From positions 42,398,360-42,462,359 of the forward strand of contig OX328107.1 in assembly GCA_946811185.2 (NCBI GenBank): DNA of 64,000 nucleotides, written 5' to 3'. The notes under the pieces are model-generated. The model saw only the letters and a list, made by a program, of their open reading frames with translations. It searched no databases and had not been told where the DNA came from. This document shows positions 10,620 to 19,897 of this stretch, in pieces (positions within the stretch are counted from its first letter, which is position 1; every line of letters starts with the position of its first letter). The DNA is from Hippopus hippopus. Its lineage: Eukaryota > Mollusca > Bivalvia > Cardiida > Cardiidae. The position numbers and the translations under genes were made by a program.

Positions 10620-11041
10620 TGTGTAATGAATTTGTCGTGTGCTTTAAAATTAGATGAATCTAAAAACGTTGTACGGATTATTGAATGCAGCCTGTTTGTA
10701 TTTAACAGAGCGTGTAAATATTACGGACACCTGTTGCCATGGTAAAAATAACAAAGACATATGCAGAGAACCATAGTTAATCAGTTTATTAAATGTAACA
10801 ACTTTTCATTGTTTTATTATTATTATTATTATTTCAAAATATATTTTAATATCCACTATTAAATAACCCCTCTCCATGTTTGGTATCCAGATTGTCGAGA
10901 TGCATGAATGTAAAAGCTTACTTTGAACAACGATGATTTTCATTTGAAAACAATCCGCCCACAGTCAACAAATTCTTTCGAGTACTCGAGTACTCGATCG
11001 AAAAGGTGACCGAGTAATCGATTACTAAAATGAGTTTCAGA
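10620..11041. other. 3' non-coding part of the hAT element
   Basis: AT-rich, with a (TTA)n tract near 10811-10831. Subterminal palindromic motifs (GAGTACTCGAGTACTCGATC, 10979-10998) precede the 3' terminal repeat. Confidence 0.7.
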
Positions 11042-11060
11042 TCCCATCCCTAAGTAAAAC
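11042..11060. repeat. 3' terminal inverted repeat and target duplication of the hAT element
   Basis: TCCCATCCCTA (11042-11052) is the exact complement of the 5' end. AGTAAAAC (11053-11060) repeats the 5' target duplication. Confidence 0.95.
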
Positions 11061-11082
11061 ATTACATGGTTTTGTAAAGGAC

Positions 11083-11305
11083 TAACTCTTTACCAAACGT
11101 CAAAATTTTAGACGAGTCCAAATTGAAAGCATTTGCAGAAAATTAATTGGAGATGTCACAAGTGAAAAAGAAAATTTTCCATGATAAGGTAGAAAACCTT
11201 GTAAGATAAGGAAAAAATACTGGTTATCTGCATTTCCTCCTTTTCAAAAGTCTTCTTTCTCAAGATTGTTAAAAGTCGGGATGGTGTGGTAAAGGGTTAC
11301 ACCAA
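11083..11305 (-). repeat. Family A MITE, right palindrome arm shortened
   Basis: Starts CTAACTCTTTACCAAACG and ends GGTGTGGTAAAGGGTTAC. The palindrome lacks its right outer arm (CTCCTTTTCAAAAG). Confidence 0.82.
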
Positions 11306-11363
11306 GGACAACACAGATTATTAGCCTGAAAGTGCAGAATAATAGTTACCATCTGCAAACAAC

Positions 11364-11797
11364 TTAACCCATTACCACACAATCCCTACTTTTGACGCCC
11401 CTGAGAAAGAAGCCTTTGGAAAACATTGTGGGAAAAGGAGAAAATGCTGGTAACCAGCATTTTCTCCTTTTCCCACAGTGTTTTCTACTCTTCCCAAACC
11501 AAATTTTAATTTTTCTGTCACCTTTATTTTGTCGTCTGCAAATGCTTTCAATTTGGACCAGTCTAAAATTTTCTCGTGTGGTAAAGAGTTAACTCTTCAT
11601 GAAAGGAACAGTTTTTTGACCTGCTCAAATTAGAAACTGTCTTGAGGACAAACATGAAATTGGTCTTTCATAGAGTAGATAGCATTGTGGAAATACAAGA
11701 AAATGCTGGTTCCCAGTATTTTGTCTTTATCCAAATAATGCTTTCAAAAGCCATATTCCTAAGGGTATTAAAAGTATTGATAGTGTCGTAAAGGGTA
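11364..11797. repeat. Two family A MITEs sharing one TTAA
   Basis: Copy 1 is plus, 11364-11592 (229 bp, TTAA both ends, perfect palindrome). Copy 2 is minus and diverged, 11589-11797. They overlap by exactly the TTAA at 11589-11592, as expected if one inserted into the terminal TTAA of the other. Confidence 0.92.
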
Positions 11798-11919
11798 AAA
11801 GCACACTTTAACTATGTGGCCAATGGAAAAATTGCTGTTTACAAGTGATTTCTAAATTTGCAACAATCTTGTCGCATGCTCTGAACCTTGACTCATTGCT
11901 GACTATCTCATTTCCAAAT

Positions 11920-12117
11920 GGGAAAAAATTTATGCTTGTCTAAATTGAAAGTATTTTGCCGATGACAGACAATTCACATGGTTCAAATGATGGAATTTGT
12001 CTCTGACAGGGTTAAAAAATTATTGTGGTTACCAGCATTTTCTCCTTTTCCCACATTATTTCCAAAAGGCTTCTTTCTCAAGGTCATTAAAACTCTGGAT
12101 TGTGTGGTAAAGGGTTA
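11920..12117 (-). repeat. Family A MITE with left palindrome arm deleted
   Basis: Has the block AAATTGAAAGTATTTTGCCGATGAC and the right arm TTACCAGCATTTTCTCC, but most of the left arm is missing. Ends GTGTGGTAAAGGGTTA. Confidence 0.8.
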
Positions 12118-12209
12118 TTCATCTTTTACAGGGAAAACTTGTGCTGCAAGTTTGTTTTGCCTGATATTTTTTTGTGAGAAATCTTCAGATTCAAGCAATC
12201 AAATAACCC

Positions 12210-13025
12210 TTAACCCTTTACCAAACAATCCCTGGTTTTTACAACCCTGAGATAGAAGCCTTTTGAAAACACTGTGGGAAAAGGAGACAATGCTTGTAAC
12301 CAGCATTTTCTCCTTTTCCCACTATGTTTTCTACCCTGCTGGAAAGAAATTTAAATTTTTGAGTTACGTTTATTTTGTCGTCTGCAAGTGCTTTGAGTTT
12401 GGACCAGTCTAAAATTTTGTCGTTTGGTAAAGAGTTAAACTAACAATCCTGTATTTCAAAGGCCCTGGAGAAGGCTTTTGAACATAAGGGAAAAGGAGAA
12501 AAGGCTGGTAACCAGCATTTTCTCCATTTCCCACAATGTTTGTCACTAGTTTAGAAACAAATCTCGTAATTTCAGCTATATTTGAGATGTAGTATGAGAA
12601 TGCTGTCAATCTGGACAAGGCTGAAATTATTCAGCGTAGTAAATAGTTAACCCTTTACCATACAATGACGAGTTTTAACGACCTATTGGAAACATGGTGG
12701 GAAAAGGAGAAAATGCTGGTATCCAGCATTTTCTCCTTTTCCCACAATGTTTTCTATTCCATCAAAGACAAATTCCATCTTTTGAGCTATGTTTAAATTG
12801 TTGTCTGCAAATGCTTTCAATTTGGACAAATCTATTATTTTCTTGTGTAGTAAAAAGTTAAGTGTTAACTAGATGACAAAATTTTAGACTTGCTGGAATT
12901 CAAAGCATTTACAGGCAACAAATTCATTATGGTTTGATTGACCAATTAAGTTTTTGCTAGGGTAGAAAACATGGTGGGAAATGGAGGAAAAACGCTGGGT
13001 AACATTTTATCTAGTTGTCTTACAG
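12210..13025. repeat. Chain of four family A MITEs, three sharing TTAA sites
   Basis: Copies: 12210-12438, 12435-12650 and 12647-12861 (all plus, head to tail), joined through shared TTAA at 12435-12438 and 12647-12650. A minus copy starts with TTAA at 12865, three bases later, and breaks off in its palindrome near 13025. All have recognisable AAATGCTGGTA/TCCAGCATTT-type centres. Confidence 0.93.
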
Positions 13026-13293
13026 ATAAGCCTGGGTAGTTTTGGAATGACATGGCTCTAAAACATATCTCGGGAAATTGTGCCAAAATAAAGTTCTAAA
13101 CTTCTGTGGAATGCACACTTTTTCATCCAGCTTCTCGGAATATTAGGTTCATTACACCACTTATTCAATAACGTGGAGGTTGGTACTGACTGACTACAAT
13201 GCAGTTTTTATGCAAAGGCTTTGGAGACACCGTGGTTCTGTATTGACACCAACCATTCTTGGTTGTGTTCACTGTTGGACTTTCAAGAATTTT
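13026..13293. other. Unique sequence with a family E fragment
   Basis: 13230-13270 contains TGTATTGACACCAACCATTC, the start of a family E foldback, similar to 14384. The remainder shows no gene. Confidence 0.45.
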
Positions 13294-13507
13294 CTTACCC
13301 CTTATCCTGCTATATAAGTTAAATTAAACTTTCAAGCCGGTAGTAAAAACCTGAGTAATGTAACTTTAAGCTTAATTTTGTTCGGGAAAAAAAGCTCCTT
13401 ATCGGACAGTGTAGATTCAAGATCAGACTGCATGTTCTGTGCAGTCTGATCTTGATCTACACTGTCTGCAAAAGGTCAATGAGTCGTGCTTAGCAGCTAA
13501 AGGGTTA
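13294..13507. repeat. Family B MITE, near full length
   Basis: About 214 bp. Starts TTACCCCTTATCCTGCTA, ends CTTAGCAGCTAAAGGGTTAA, so the ends are inverted and the right end is TTAA-flanked (13504-13507). The core palindrome (13394-13471) is almost perfect: GACAGTGTAG...AAGATCAGACTGCAT against GCAGTCTGATCTTGATC. Confidence 0.88.
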
Positions 13508-13514
13508 ATTTCAA

Positions 13515-13770
13515 GCTCGGCCTGGTAGCTCAGTGGTTAGCGTATCTGACTTGTGACCTGATGGTTGCAGGTTTGATATCCGGTTGAGGTAAATTTTCTT
13601 TCTGGCATTTTTTCGCCTCTAACCTCTGATGCATGTGAGAAAAGAAGTCAGTGACTTGGGAAGAATTATGGCATTACTGGTCTGAGAAAGCCAGGAAACA
13701 CATGCTTAGGTGCACGATGACCGCTGTGATGTGACCTAAGCTGTTAAACTCCAGTACAAACAAATAAAGG
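13515..13770 (+). mobile_element. tRNA-derived SINE, second family
   Basis: Head: CCTGGTAGCTCAGTGGTTAG (box A type, 13520-13539) and GCAGGTTTGATATCCGG (box B type). The body differs from the main family (TTTTTTCGCCTCTAACCTCTG, GAAGTCAGTGACTTGGGAAG). It matches the minus-strand SINE at 16067-16335. Tail ACAAACAAATAAA. Confidence 0.8.
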
Positions 13771-13822
13771 TATTCACCATCTACAATGCTGTTTTAATTC
13801 AAAAGCTTTAGAGACACAAGAT

Positions 13823-13915
13823 CAGGGCTGGTATTCACCGACCATTCTTATGAACATTCTTAGTCTATAAACCGAATGGTTATTTGGTTTAGCCTATTAG
13901 AAATTGCATTGCTTT
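13823..13915. repeat. Family E half copy
   Basis: GGCTGGTATTCACCGACCATTC up to AGAAATTGCATTGC; the second half is missing where a family A copy begins. Confidence 0.65.
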
Positions 13916-13922
13916 TCTAAAT

Positions 13923-14267
13923 TTACTCTACCAAACTGGACTAGCCCGAAATTGAAAGCATTTGCAGATGACAGATTTAATGTAGCTCCAATGATGATTT
14001 CTGTCCTTGATAGGATAGAACACATTATGAGCAAAGGAGGAAATGCTGCTTACCAGCATTTTCTTCTTTTCCCTCCACATGTTCAAAGGCCTTCTCTTTC
14101 ATTGTTGTTTCCTGACTCTCACGGCTGACCATTGTTTCGACGATGGTTATGAAGGAAAGCAGCCAGTGGCTTGGAAAGAATATAGTGTGGAGTAGTGGTA
14201 AGCATGAATTGGTTCACTGGCTGCCGCAATATAACTGAAATAATGTTATAACAGTATTAAGCACCAT

Positions 14268-14303
<36 letters not shown>

Positions 14304-14350
14304 CTTTCATTGTTGTTAAAGGTAGGGATTGTGACATAAAGGGTAACACC
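13923..14350 (-). repeat. Family A MITE interrupted by a SINE
   Basis: A sequence resumes after the SINE with AAAGGTAGGGATTGTGACATAAAGGGTAAC. Interruption is at 14110-14303, flanked by the 14-bp duplication CTTTCATTGTTGTT (14096-14109 and 14304-14317). Confidence 0.88.
14110..14303 (+). mobile_element. Headless SINE insertion with 14-bp target duplication
   Basis: Only the 3' part of the main SINE family is present (from CTGACTCTCACGGCTGACC), ending in (CAAT)n at 14270-14303. The perfect 14-bp target duplication shows that this short form was itself inserted, by 5'-truncating retrotransposition. Confidence 0.88.
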
Positions 14351-14377
14351 ACTATTTGGATTCAGAGACTTAGGAGA

Positions 14378-14552
14378 CTCCAAGGTCTGTATTGACACCA
14401 ACCATTCTTGGTTGTGTTCTTAGTATAATTTTGCAAGAATATTGAAAATTTCAAAGAAATGCAATATCTGATTGGCTAAACCATCTGGTTATTGAGTTAT
14501 TTTGCAATATTAAGAATTAGACAAAATAGAATGGTTGGTGAATATGGGCCCA
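14378..14552. repeat. Family E foldback
   Basis: Starts GGTCTGTATTGACACCAACC, centres on GATTGGCTAAACCATCTGG, ends AGAATGGTTGGTGAATATGG. Arms are diverged, and the central part of the right arm is shortened. Confidence 0.78.
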
Positions 14553-14553
14553 G

Positions 14554-14736
14554 CAGTCTTGTTGGCAGTGGCATTTCATTTCAACAAATATATTTTCAAC
14601 CATGTTTATGTGGGAAAGCAGTCGTTGGTTTGGAATGAATACTGTGCAAAGCAGAGGTAAAAGAAGCTTCTGGGAAAGCTTTAAGATAGGTTCACTGGCT
14701 GCGGCAATGTAACTGAAATATTGTTGAAAGTCATTA
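14554..14736 (+). mobile_element. 5'-truncated SINE (main family)
   Basis: Contains TTTATGTGGGAAAGCAGTCG, GGAATGAATACTGTGC, and GGTTCACTGGCTGCGGCAAT. The tail runs directly into the next family E copy. Confidence 0.7.
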
Positions 14737-14737
14737 G

Positions 14738-14930
14738 GGTCTGTATTCATCAATCATATTAAAGAACATTCTTAGTATTATTCTCAAGAATTTTCTAAAT
14801 TTGAAAGTAACACACCGTCTGATTGGCTAAACTAGTTGGTTTAGCCAATCAGAAGTTGTGTTACTTTCTAAGTCTAGAATTAGACTAAGAATATTCCTTA
14901 GAATGGTTGATGAATATGGACTCAGGAGTT
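14738..14930. repeat. Family E foldback, well preserved
   Basis: Centre GATTGGCTAAACTAGTTGG and TTTAGCCAATCAGAAGTTG; ends GGGTCTGTATTCATCAATCA and TGGTTGATGAATATGGACTC. Arms of about 95 bp with almost no loop. Confidence 0.85.
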
Positions 14931-15223
14931 AGACACCTTACAAAAAGAAATAAACAAACAAACAAAGCAGAGTTAGAAATGCAGGTAAAAATGCATGTGC
15001 AGGGATGAGCCAACTAAATCAATACAACCTGCCAATGTTTGATAAGCTGATGGCAGCTGGAAGGAAACCTAGAGTTTGCGACCCTTTTAATCACAGAAAT
15101 ACAGTAGTTTTTTGTACTAATCTAAGCCAGTTTTTTGAAAGTATTGTTGCAAAAGGATAACATTCTAATAACAAGCAATTTCTTTTTTCACCAGAATTTT
15201 TTAGCATTTATTTGGCAAATGAA
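14931..15223. other. Unique stretch, with a decayed family A core at its end
   Basis: 15115-15215 resembles the A palindrome region only loosely (GTATTGTTGCAAAAGGATAAC, CTTTTTTCACCAGAAT). A 51-codon ORF from 15005 has no supporting splice or family evidence. Confidence 0.4.
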
Positions 15224-15816
15224 GGTTCAACTCAATCCTGAATTTCAGTGGCCTTGAGGAAGAAGGCCTTTGAAAACTTTGAAAACTTTATTGCAAAAGG
15301 GGAAAATGCTGATATTCAGCATTTTCTCCTTTTCCAACAATATTTTCTACTCTTCCAGGGACAAATACCATAATTTGAAGCATATTTGATAATTAGATCT
15401 GTGTCCTCTGCAAATGCTTTGGGTTTGAGCAAGTCCAAAATTGTGCCCTGTGGTTAGGAGGTAATCATTAACCAAAGTATCTTATGTTCTAATGACCCCT
15501 AGGGAGATGACTTTGGAACACATCATGGGAAAAGGAGGGAATGCTGGTGTAGTGCTTTCAGTTTGGACAAATTGTGAGTTTCCTCTGTTAACTCTTTACC
15601 AAACGACAAAATTTTGGACTGGTTGAAGTTGAAAGCATTTGCAGACGACAAAATAAATGAGAATCAAAATTTGAAATTCGATTTGGGAAGGGTAGAAAAC
15701 ATTGTGGGAAAAGGAGAAAATGCTGGTTACCAGCATTTTCTCCTTTTCCCACCATGTTTTCAAAAGCTTTGTTTCTCAGGGTCGTTAAAAGTCGGGATTG
15801 TGAGGTAAAGAGTTAA
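15224..15816. repeat. Three family A MITEs
   Basis: 15224-15466 plus (diverged), 15467-15591 plus (right palindrome arm deleted) and 15588-15816 minus (229 bp, perfect palindrome, TTAA both ends). The last two share TTAA 15588-15591. Confidence 0.9.
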
Positions 15817-15994
15817 AGAGCTAAGATACTGATATTTCTTTGTTTCTGGAGTCTGATCAAGCCTAGGAATCATGCAGGCAAATGGATAACTTTGTCATCA
15901 TGAAAAATTTGTTCCCATTCATACCGTATTTGCTATTTCCTCTGCTGGAGGCATGTGAAAATGCATTCAGTAAGGGAAAAGTACAGAAAAATGT

Positions 15995-16500
15995 ATCACA
16001 TGTCTTTACCAAACAATACCATGTATTTGTGACCTTGAGGGAAAGACTTTTGATAACATTGTGGGGTTGGTTGGTGGTTGTATTGGGGTTTAATGCCACT
16101 TTAACAGCTAAGGTCATATCATGGCAGTCGGTGACGCACATGTGTTTCCTGGCTTTCTCACACCAGTACTAACACAACTTTCTTTCCAAAGCCACCGACT
16201 ACTTTTCTCACATGCTTCAGCAGATGTGAGAGGCGAAAATACGCCGGAAAGAAAGTTCGCCTCAACTGGGTATCGAACTCACAACCACCAGGTCGTGAGT
16301 CCGACACGCTCACCACTGAGCCACCCGGGAGGGGCAACATTGTGGGGGGAAAAAGAGAAGATGTTTTCTCTCCTTTTAAATACAAGTCTCACCCTTTCGG
16401 CCAAATTGAATTTGATGTCTGCAAATGCTTTTTAGACAAATCTTTAAGTTTTGTCCCTCCTTACGGTGAACGAAACATGAGATTGTATGGGAAATGGCTT
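15995..16500 (+). repeat. Family A MITE interrupted by a SINE
   Basis: Left part CATGTCTTTACCAAACAATACC to AACATTGTGGGG (16066); right part resumes at 16348 with GAAAAAGAGAAGATG and the block GATGTCTGCAAATGC. Confidence 0.82.
16067..16335 (-). mobile_element. tRNA-derived SINE, second family, with 12-bp target duplication
   Basis: Inserted in the palindrome of a family A copy, with AACATTGTGGGG at 16055-16066 and 16336-16347. Read on the minus strand, the head shows GGTGGCTCAGTGGTGAGCG (box A type) and GTGAGTTCGATACCC (box B type), then TTTCTTTCCGGCGTATTTTCG. Confidence 0.9.
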
Positions 16501-17095
16501 AATTATTTATCAGACCACAAATTTTTTTCCAAATTGAAAGCATTTGCAGACGACAAATGTGGCTGAAATCATAAGATTTGTCTTTGAGAGGAAGGAAACA
16601 TTGTGGGAAAACGAGAAAATGCTGTTTACCAGCATTTTCTCCTATTCCCACAATGCTTTCAAAACATTTCTTTCTCAAGGTTGTTAAGAATCAGGATTGT
16701 AAGGAACAGGGTAAAATCACTAACTACCCTTTGTGATGGGTGAAGGACTGCAGTACTGCACTAAACACAGACAGTGTGAAATATCTAGGTAGATGGGTAT
16801 GGCAGTCAATATTTACCTGAGAAAATATCAATTAGACATACAGAACTTTTATTCAGATAAACATCAGAGATAGCTCTAGGCTTGTTTTGGACCATCCTTT
16901 CACCCCTTGACCCTGAGGAAGAAGGTTTTTGAAAAATATTGTGAGAAAAGGAGAAAATGCTGGCAACCAGCATTTTCTCACTTTTCTCACAATGTTTTTT
17001 TTTCCTTTCGCTAGACAGATCCTGCCATTTTGGACACAGTTCATCAAATTTTGTTATCTGCACATGGTTTCAATTTGGACTAGTCTATGATTTAA
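16499..17095. repeat. Two family A MITEs with a unique spacer
   Basis: 16499-16715 is minus. 16890-17095 is plus and carries a matched change in both arms (GTGAGAAAAGG left, CTTTTCTCAC right, where the consensus has GGG/CCC). Its right TTAA (17092-17095) is shared with the next copy. 16716-16889 has no recognised feature. Confidence 0.88.
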
Positions 17096-17497
17096 CTCCA
17101 TACCACATTTCAAAATTCAAGACTGGTCCAAAATGAAAGCATTTGCAGACAACACATAAAATGTAGCTCAAATGATGATTGATTTTCTGTCTTTGATACG
17201 GTCACCTGCATTTTCACCTTTTTAGCTCACCTGAGCATGAAGTGCTCAAGGTGAGCTTTTGTGATCGCTCAATTACCGGCGTGCGTCTGTCATGCGTCGT
17301 CAGTTGTGCATCGTCCTTCATCCACAATTTCTTTAAACATCTTCTCCTCCTAAACCACTGGGTCAATCTTGATGAAACTTGGCAGGGATGTTCCTTGGGT
17401 GAAGCTCTACCAAAGTTGTTCAAGAGATTGAATTCCACCCATAACTGTGGTTGCCATGGCAACCAAAGGGAAAAAAATAGCAAAATCTTCGAAAATC

Positions 17498-18385
17498 TTC
17501 TCTGAAACTAGAAGGCATAGAGCTTTGATATTTGGTATGTAGCATTTCCTAGTGGACCTCTACCAAGTTTGTTCATACGATGCCCCTGGGGTCACAACTG
17601 GCCCCGCCCTGGGGGTCACAAGTTCGAACAGGAACAAAAATGGATAACTTTAAAATTCTTCTTCTCTGAAACTAGAAGGCGTAGAGCTTTGATATTTGGT
17701 ATGTAGCATATCCTAGTGGACCTCTACCAAGTTTGTTCATATGATGCCCCTTGGATCAAAACTGGCCCCGCCCCGAGGGTCACAAGTTCGAACATAGGAA
17801 CAAAAAAGGAAAACTTTAAAATTCTTCTTCTCTAAAACGGGGAGGTATAGAGCTTTGATATTTGGTATGTAGCATCTCCTAGTGGACCTCTACCAAGTTT
17901 GTTCAAATGATGCCTCTGGGGTCAAAACTGGCCCCGCCCCAGGGGTCACAAGTTTGAACATAGGAACAAAAAAAGAAAACTTTAAAATTCTTCTTGTCTG
18001 AAATTAGAAGGCGTAGAGCTTTGATATTTGGTATGTAGCATCTACTAGTGGACCTCTACCAAGTTTGTTCATATGATGCCGCTGGGGTCAAAACTGGCTC
18101 CGCCCTGGGAGTCACTAGTTCTAACAGAGAAACAAAGAAGGAAAACTTTAAAATTCTTCTTCTCTAAAACGGGGGGGTGTAGAGCTTTGACATTTGGTAT
18201 GTAGCATCTCCTAGTGGACCTCTACCAAGTTTGTTCAAATGATGCCGCGGGGGTCAAAACTGGCCCTGCCCCGGGGGTCACAAGTTCAAACATAGGAACA
18301 AAGAAGGAAAACTTTAAAATTCTTCTTCTCTAAAACGGGGAGGTGTAGAGCTTTGATATTTGGTATGTAGTGAACCTGTTCTAAG
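17498..18385 (+). repeat. Internal tandem repeat of HEE1, about 165-bp unit
   Basis: Units begin near 17498, 17668, 17826, 17990, 18158 and 18324 with CTTCTCTGAAACTAGAAGG or CTCTAAAACGGGGAGG. Each carries TTTGATATTTGGTATGTAGC and GGACCTCTACCAAGTTTG. Confidence 0.92.
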
Positions 18386-19400
18386 TTTGTTAGCCCATCT
18401 GAGCACAACATGATCAGTGAGTTCAAAATTGGGTCACCTGGGGTCATAAACTAGGTCACTAGGTCAAAAGAAATACCTTGTGGGCACTCTAGAGGCCACA
18501 TTTATTGCTCAAATGACCTGAAATTTGGTCAGAATGTTTGTCTTGATGAAATCTCAGATGGGTTTGGATTTGGGTCACCTGGGATCATAAACTAGGTCAC
18601 TAGGTTAAATTAAAGAAATACTTTGTGGGCACTCTAGAGGCCACATTTTTTGCTCATTTGACTTGAAAATTGGTCAGAATGTTTGTCTTGATAAAATCAC
18701 ACATGAGTCTAAATTTGGGTCAACTGGGGTCATAAACTAGGTCAAAAAAATACCATTAGGGAACTTGAGAGGCCACATTTATTGTTCAATTGATTTGAAA
18801 ATTGGTTAAAATGTTTCTCCTGATGAAATCTGAGTTCAAAATTGGGTCACCTTGGGTCATAATCTAGGTCAAATTAAAGAAATACCTTTAGGGCACTCTA
18901 GAGGCCACATTTATTGCTCAAATGACCGTAAATTTGGTCAGAATGTTTGTCTTGATGAAATCTAAGATGGGAAAAAAATTGGGTCACCTGAGGTCATAAT
19001 CTAGGTCACTAGGTCAAATTAAAGAAATAACTTTAGGGCACTCTATAGGCCACATTTCTTGCTCAATTGACTTGAAAATTGGTCAGAATGTTTGTCTTGA
19101 TGAAATATGGGATGAGTTTGAAATTGGATCACCTGGGGTCATAAACTAGGTCACTAGGTCAAATTAAAGAAATACCTTATGGGCACTCCAGAGGCCACAT
19201 TTATTGCTCAATTAACTTGAAAACTGTTCAGAATGTTTGTCTCCATAAATTTTTGATGAGTTCTAAATCGGGTCACCTATTGAGATAAAGTAGGTCACTA
19301 GGTCAACTTACGGAAATTCCTTGTGGACACTCTAGAGGCCACATTTTAAGCTCAATTGACCTGACAATTGGTCAGAAATTGAATTATTGCATGTGGAGAG
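18386..19400 (+). repeat. Second internal tandem repeat of HEE1
   Basis: About seven diverged units, each with AAACTAGGTCACTAGGTCAA, AAGAAATACCTT, CACTCTAGAGGCCACATTTA and GGTCAGAATGTTTGTC. The same unit type recurs in HEE at 54621-56008. Confidence 0.9.
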
Positions 19401-19527
19401 AAATTCGCCTATTGACTCAGGTGAGCGATCCAGGGCCATCATGGCCCTCTTGTTTCATTCCTATTGTGTTTTCAAAAGCCTTCTTTCTCAAGGTTGTTGA
19501 AATTTGGGGGTTGTGTCATAAAAAGTT

Positions 19528-19600
19528 TTAACTCTACCAGACCACCAATTTTTAGACCAGATTCATAGCAATTGCAGATGACAAATAAAACGTTAAGTGC
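19528..19600 (-). repeat. Family A 5' fragment
   Basis: TTAACTCTACCAGACCACC and AGCAATTGCAGATGACAAA. Shares TTAA with the split copy upstream. Confidence 0.75.
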
Positions 19601-19799
19601 CTCAGTAGAATGATTGAAAAGGTGTTTGTGCCAATTTCAACAGTATTTGTCACATCCTGCAGCATCAGCTCACTCATTCATATTTGTGGTTGGTTTCCTC
19701 AGTAGTAAGGCAAGGAATTTTGCAGTTTCTTATCCAAGTGCATTCCTACAAAATATCTGGTGCCTTGAATGGAGATCAAACCTAGGAGAGTCAGTTTTT
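19601..19799 (-). repeat. Possible SINE fragment
   Basis: TTGAATGGAGATCAAACCTAGG (19766-19787), read on the minus strand, resembles a box B region. The remainder is not convincingly like the SINE families seen elsewhere. Confidence 0.35.
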
Positions 19800-19897
19800 A
19801 GCTCTACTGGCTGAAAGCCAACAGAGCTTATGTCATGGTACGGTTCCCGTCGTCCGTCCATCCATCTGTCCGTCTGTCCATCCGTCTGTTAGTCTTT

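Larger units (their letters stand above)
8338..11052 (+). mobile_element. hAT transposon, complete ends, 2,715 bp
   Basis: Perfect 11-bp terminal inverted repeats (TAGGGATGGGA at 8338, complement at 11042-11052) are flanked by a perfect 8-bp duplication AGTAAAAC (8330-8337 and 11053-11060), the hallmark length for hAT elements. Subterminal motifs built on CGAGTACTCGATC occur at both ends (about 8366-8382 and 10979-11001), plausible transposase binding sites. The single internal gene encodes a BED-finger hAT transposase. Its CpG content is higher than the surrounding MITEs, which together with the perfect duplication points to a recent insertion. Confidence 0.95.
17219..19455 (+). mobile_element. 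Hairpin-ended element 1 (HEE1), about 2.2 kb
   Basis: 5' end: hairpin at 17224-17257 with arms AGCTCACCTGAGCA and TGCTCAAGGTGAGCT. 3' end: CTCAGGTGAGC (19416-19426), complementary to the 5' arm, then a hairpin AGGGCCAT/CATGGCCCT-type (19432-19448) and CTTGTTT. The interior holds two tandem arrays. No convincing ORF. The architecture resembles non-autonomous Helentron/HINE elements (subterminal inverted repeats, tandem core, 3' stem-loop, insertion between Ts); the assignment is inference. Confidence 0.8.
17092..19531 (-). repeat. Family A MITE split by hairpin-ended element 1
   Basis: A sequence runs from TTAACTCCATACCAC to GCATTTTCACCTT (about 17219) and resumes at 19456 (CATTCCTATTGTGTTTTCAAAAGCC) to TTAA 19528-19531. 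The insertion point is the T-run in the right palindrome arm. Confidence 0.85.

Noticed and set aside
8338..11052. P-element or other 8-bp duplication superfamily
   Set aside because: The encoded BED finger, CxxH motif and C-terminal PSERVFS region are hAT-specific.
13515..13590. tRNA gene
   Set aside because: Box A and B are present, but the cloverleaf does not close and the body continues as a SINE.
15005..15160. 51-codon ORF starting MSQLNQYNLPMFDKL
   Set aside because: Composition looks protein-like, but there is no convincing acceptor or donor, no recognised family, and it runs into a decayed family A core.
15614..15808. Recurrent ORFs encoding a peptide like NIVGKGENAGYQHFLLFP in many places and on both strands
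   Set aside because: They are translations of the family A palindrome; the palindrome yields the same peptide from either strand. No start context, splice sites or domain.
17498..19400. Regular spaced repeats as CRISPR or satellite DNA
   Set aside because: Eukaryotic context; units of about 165 and 140 bp have no repeat-spacer structure and lie inside a transposable element with defined ends.
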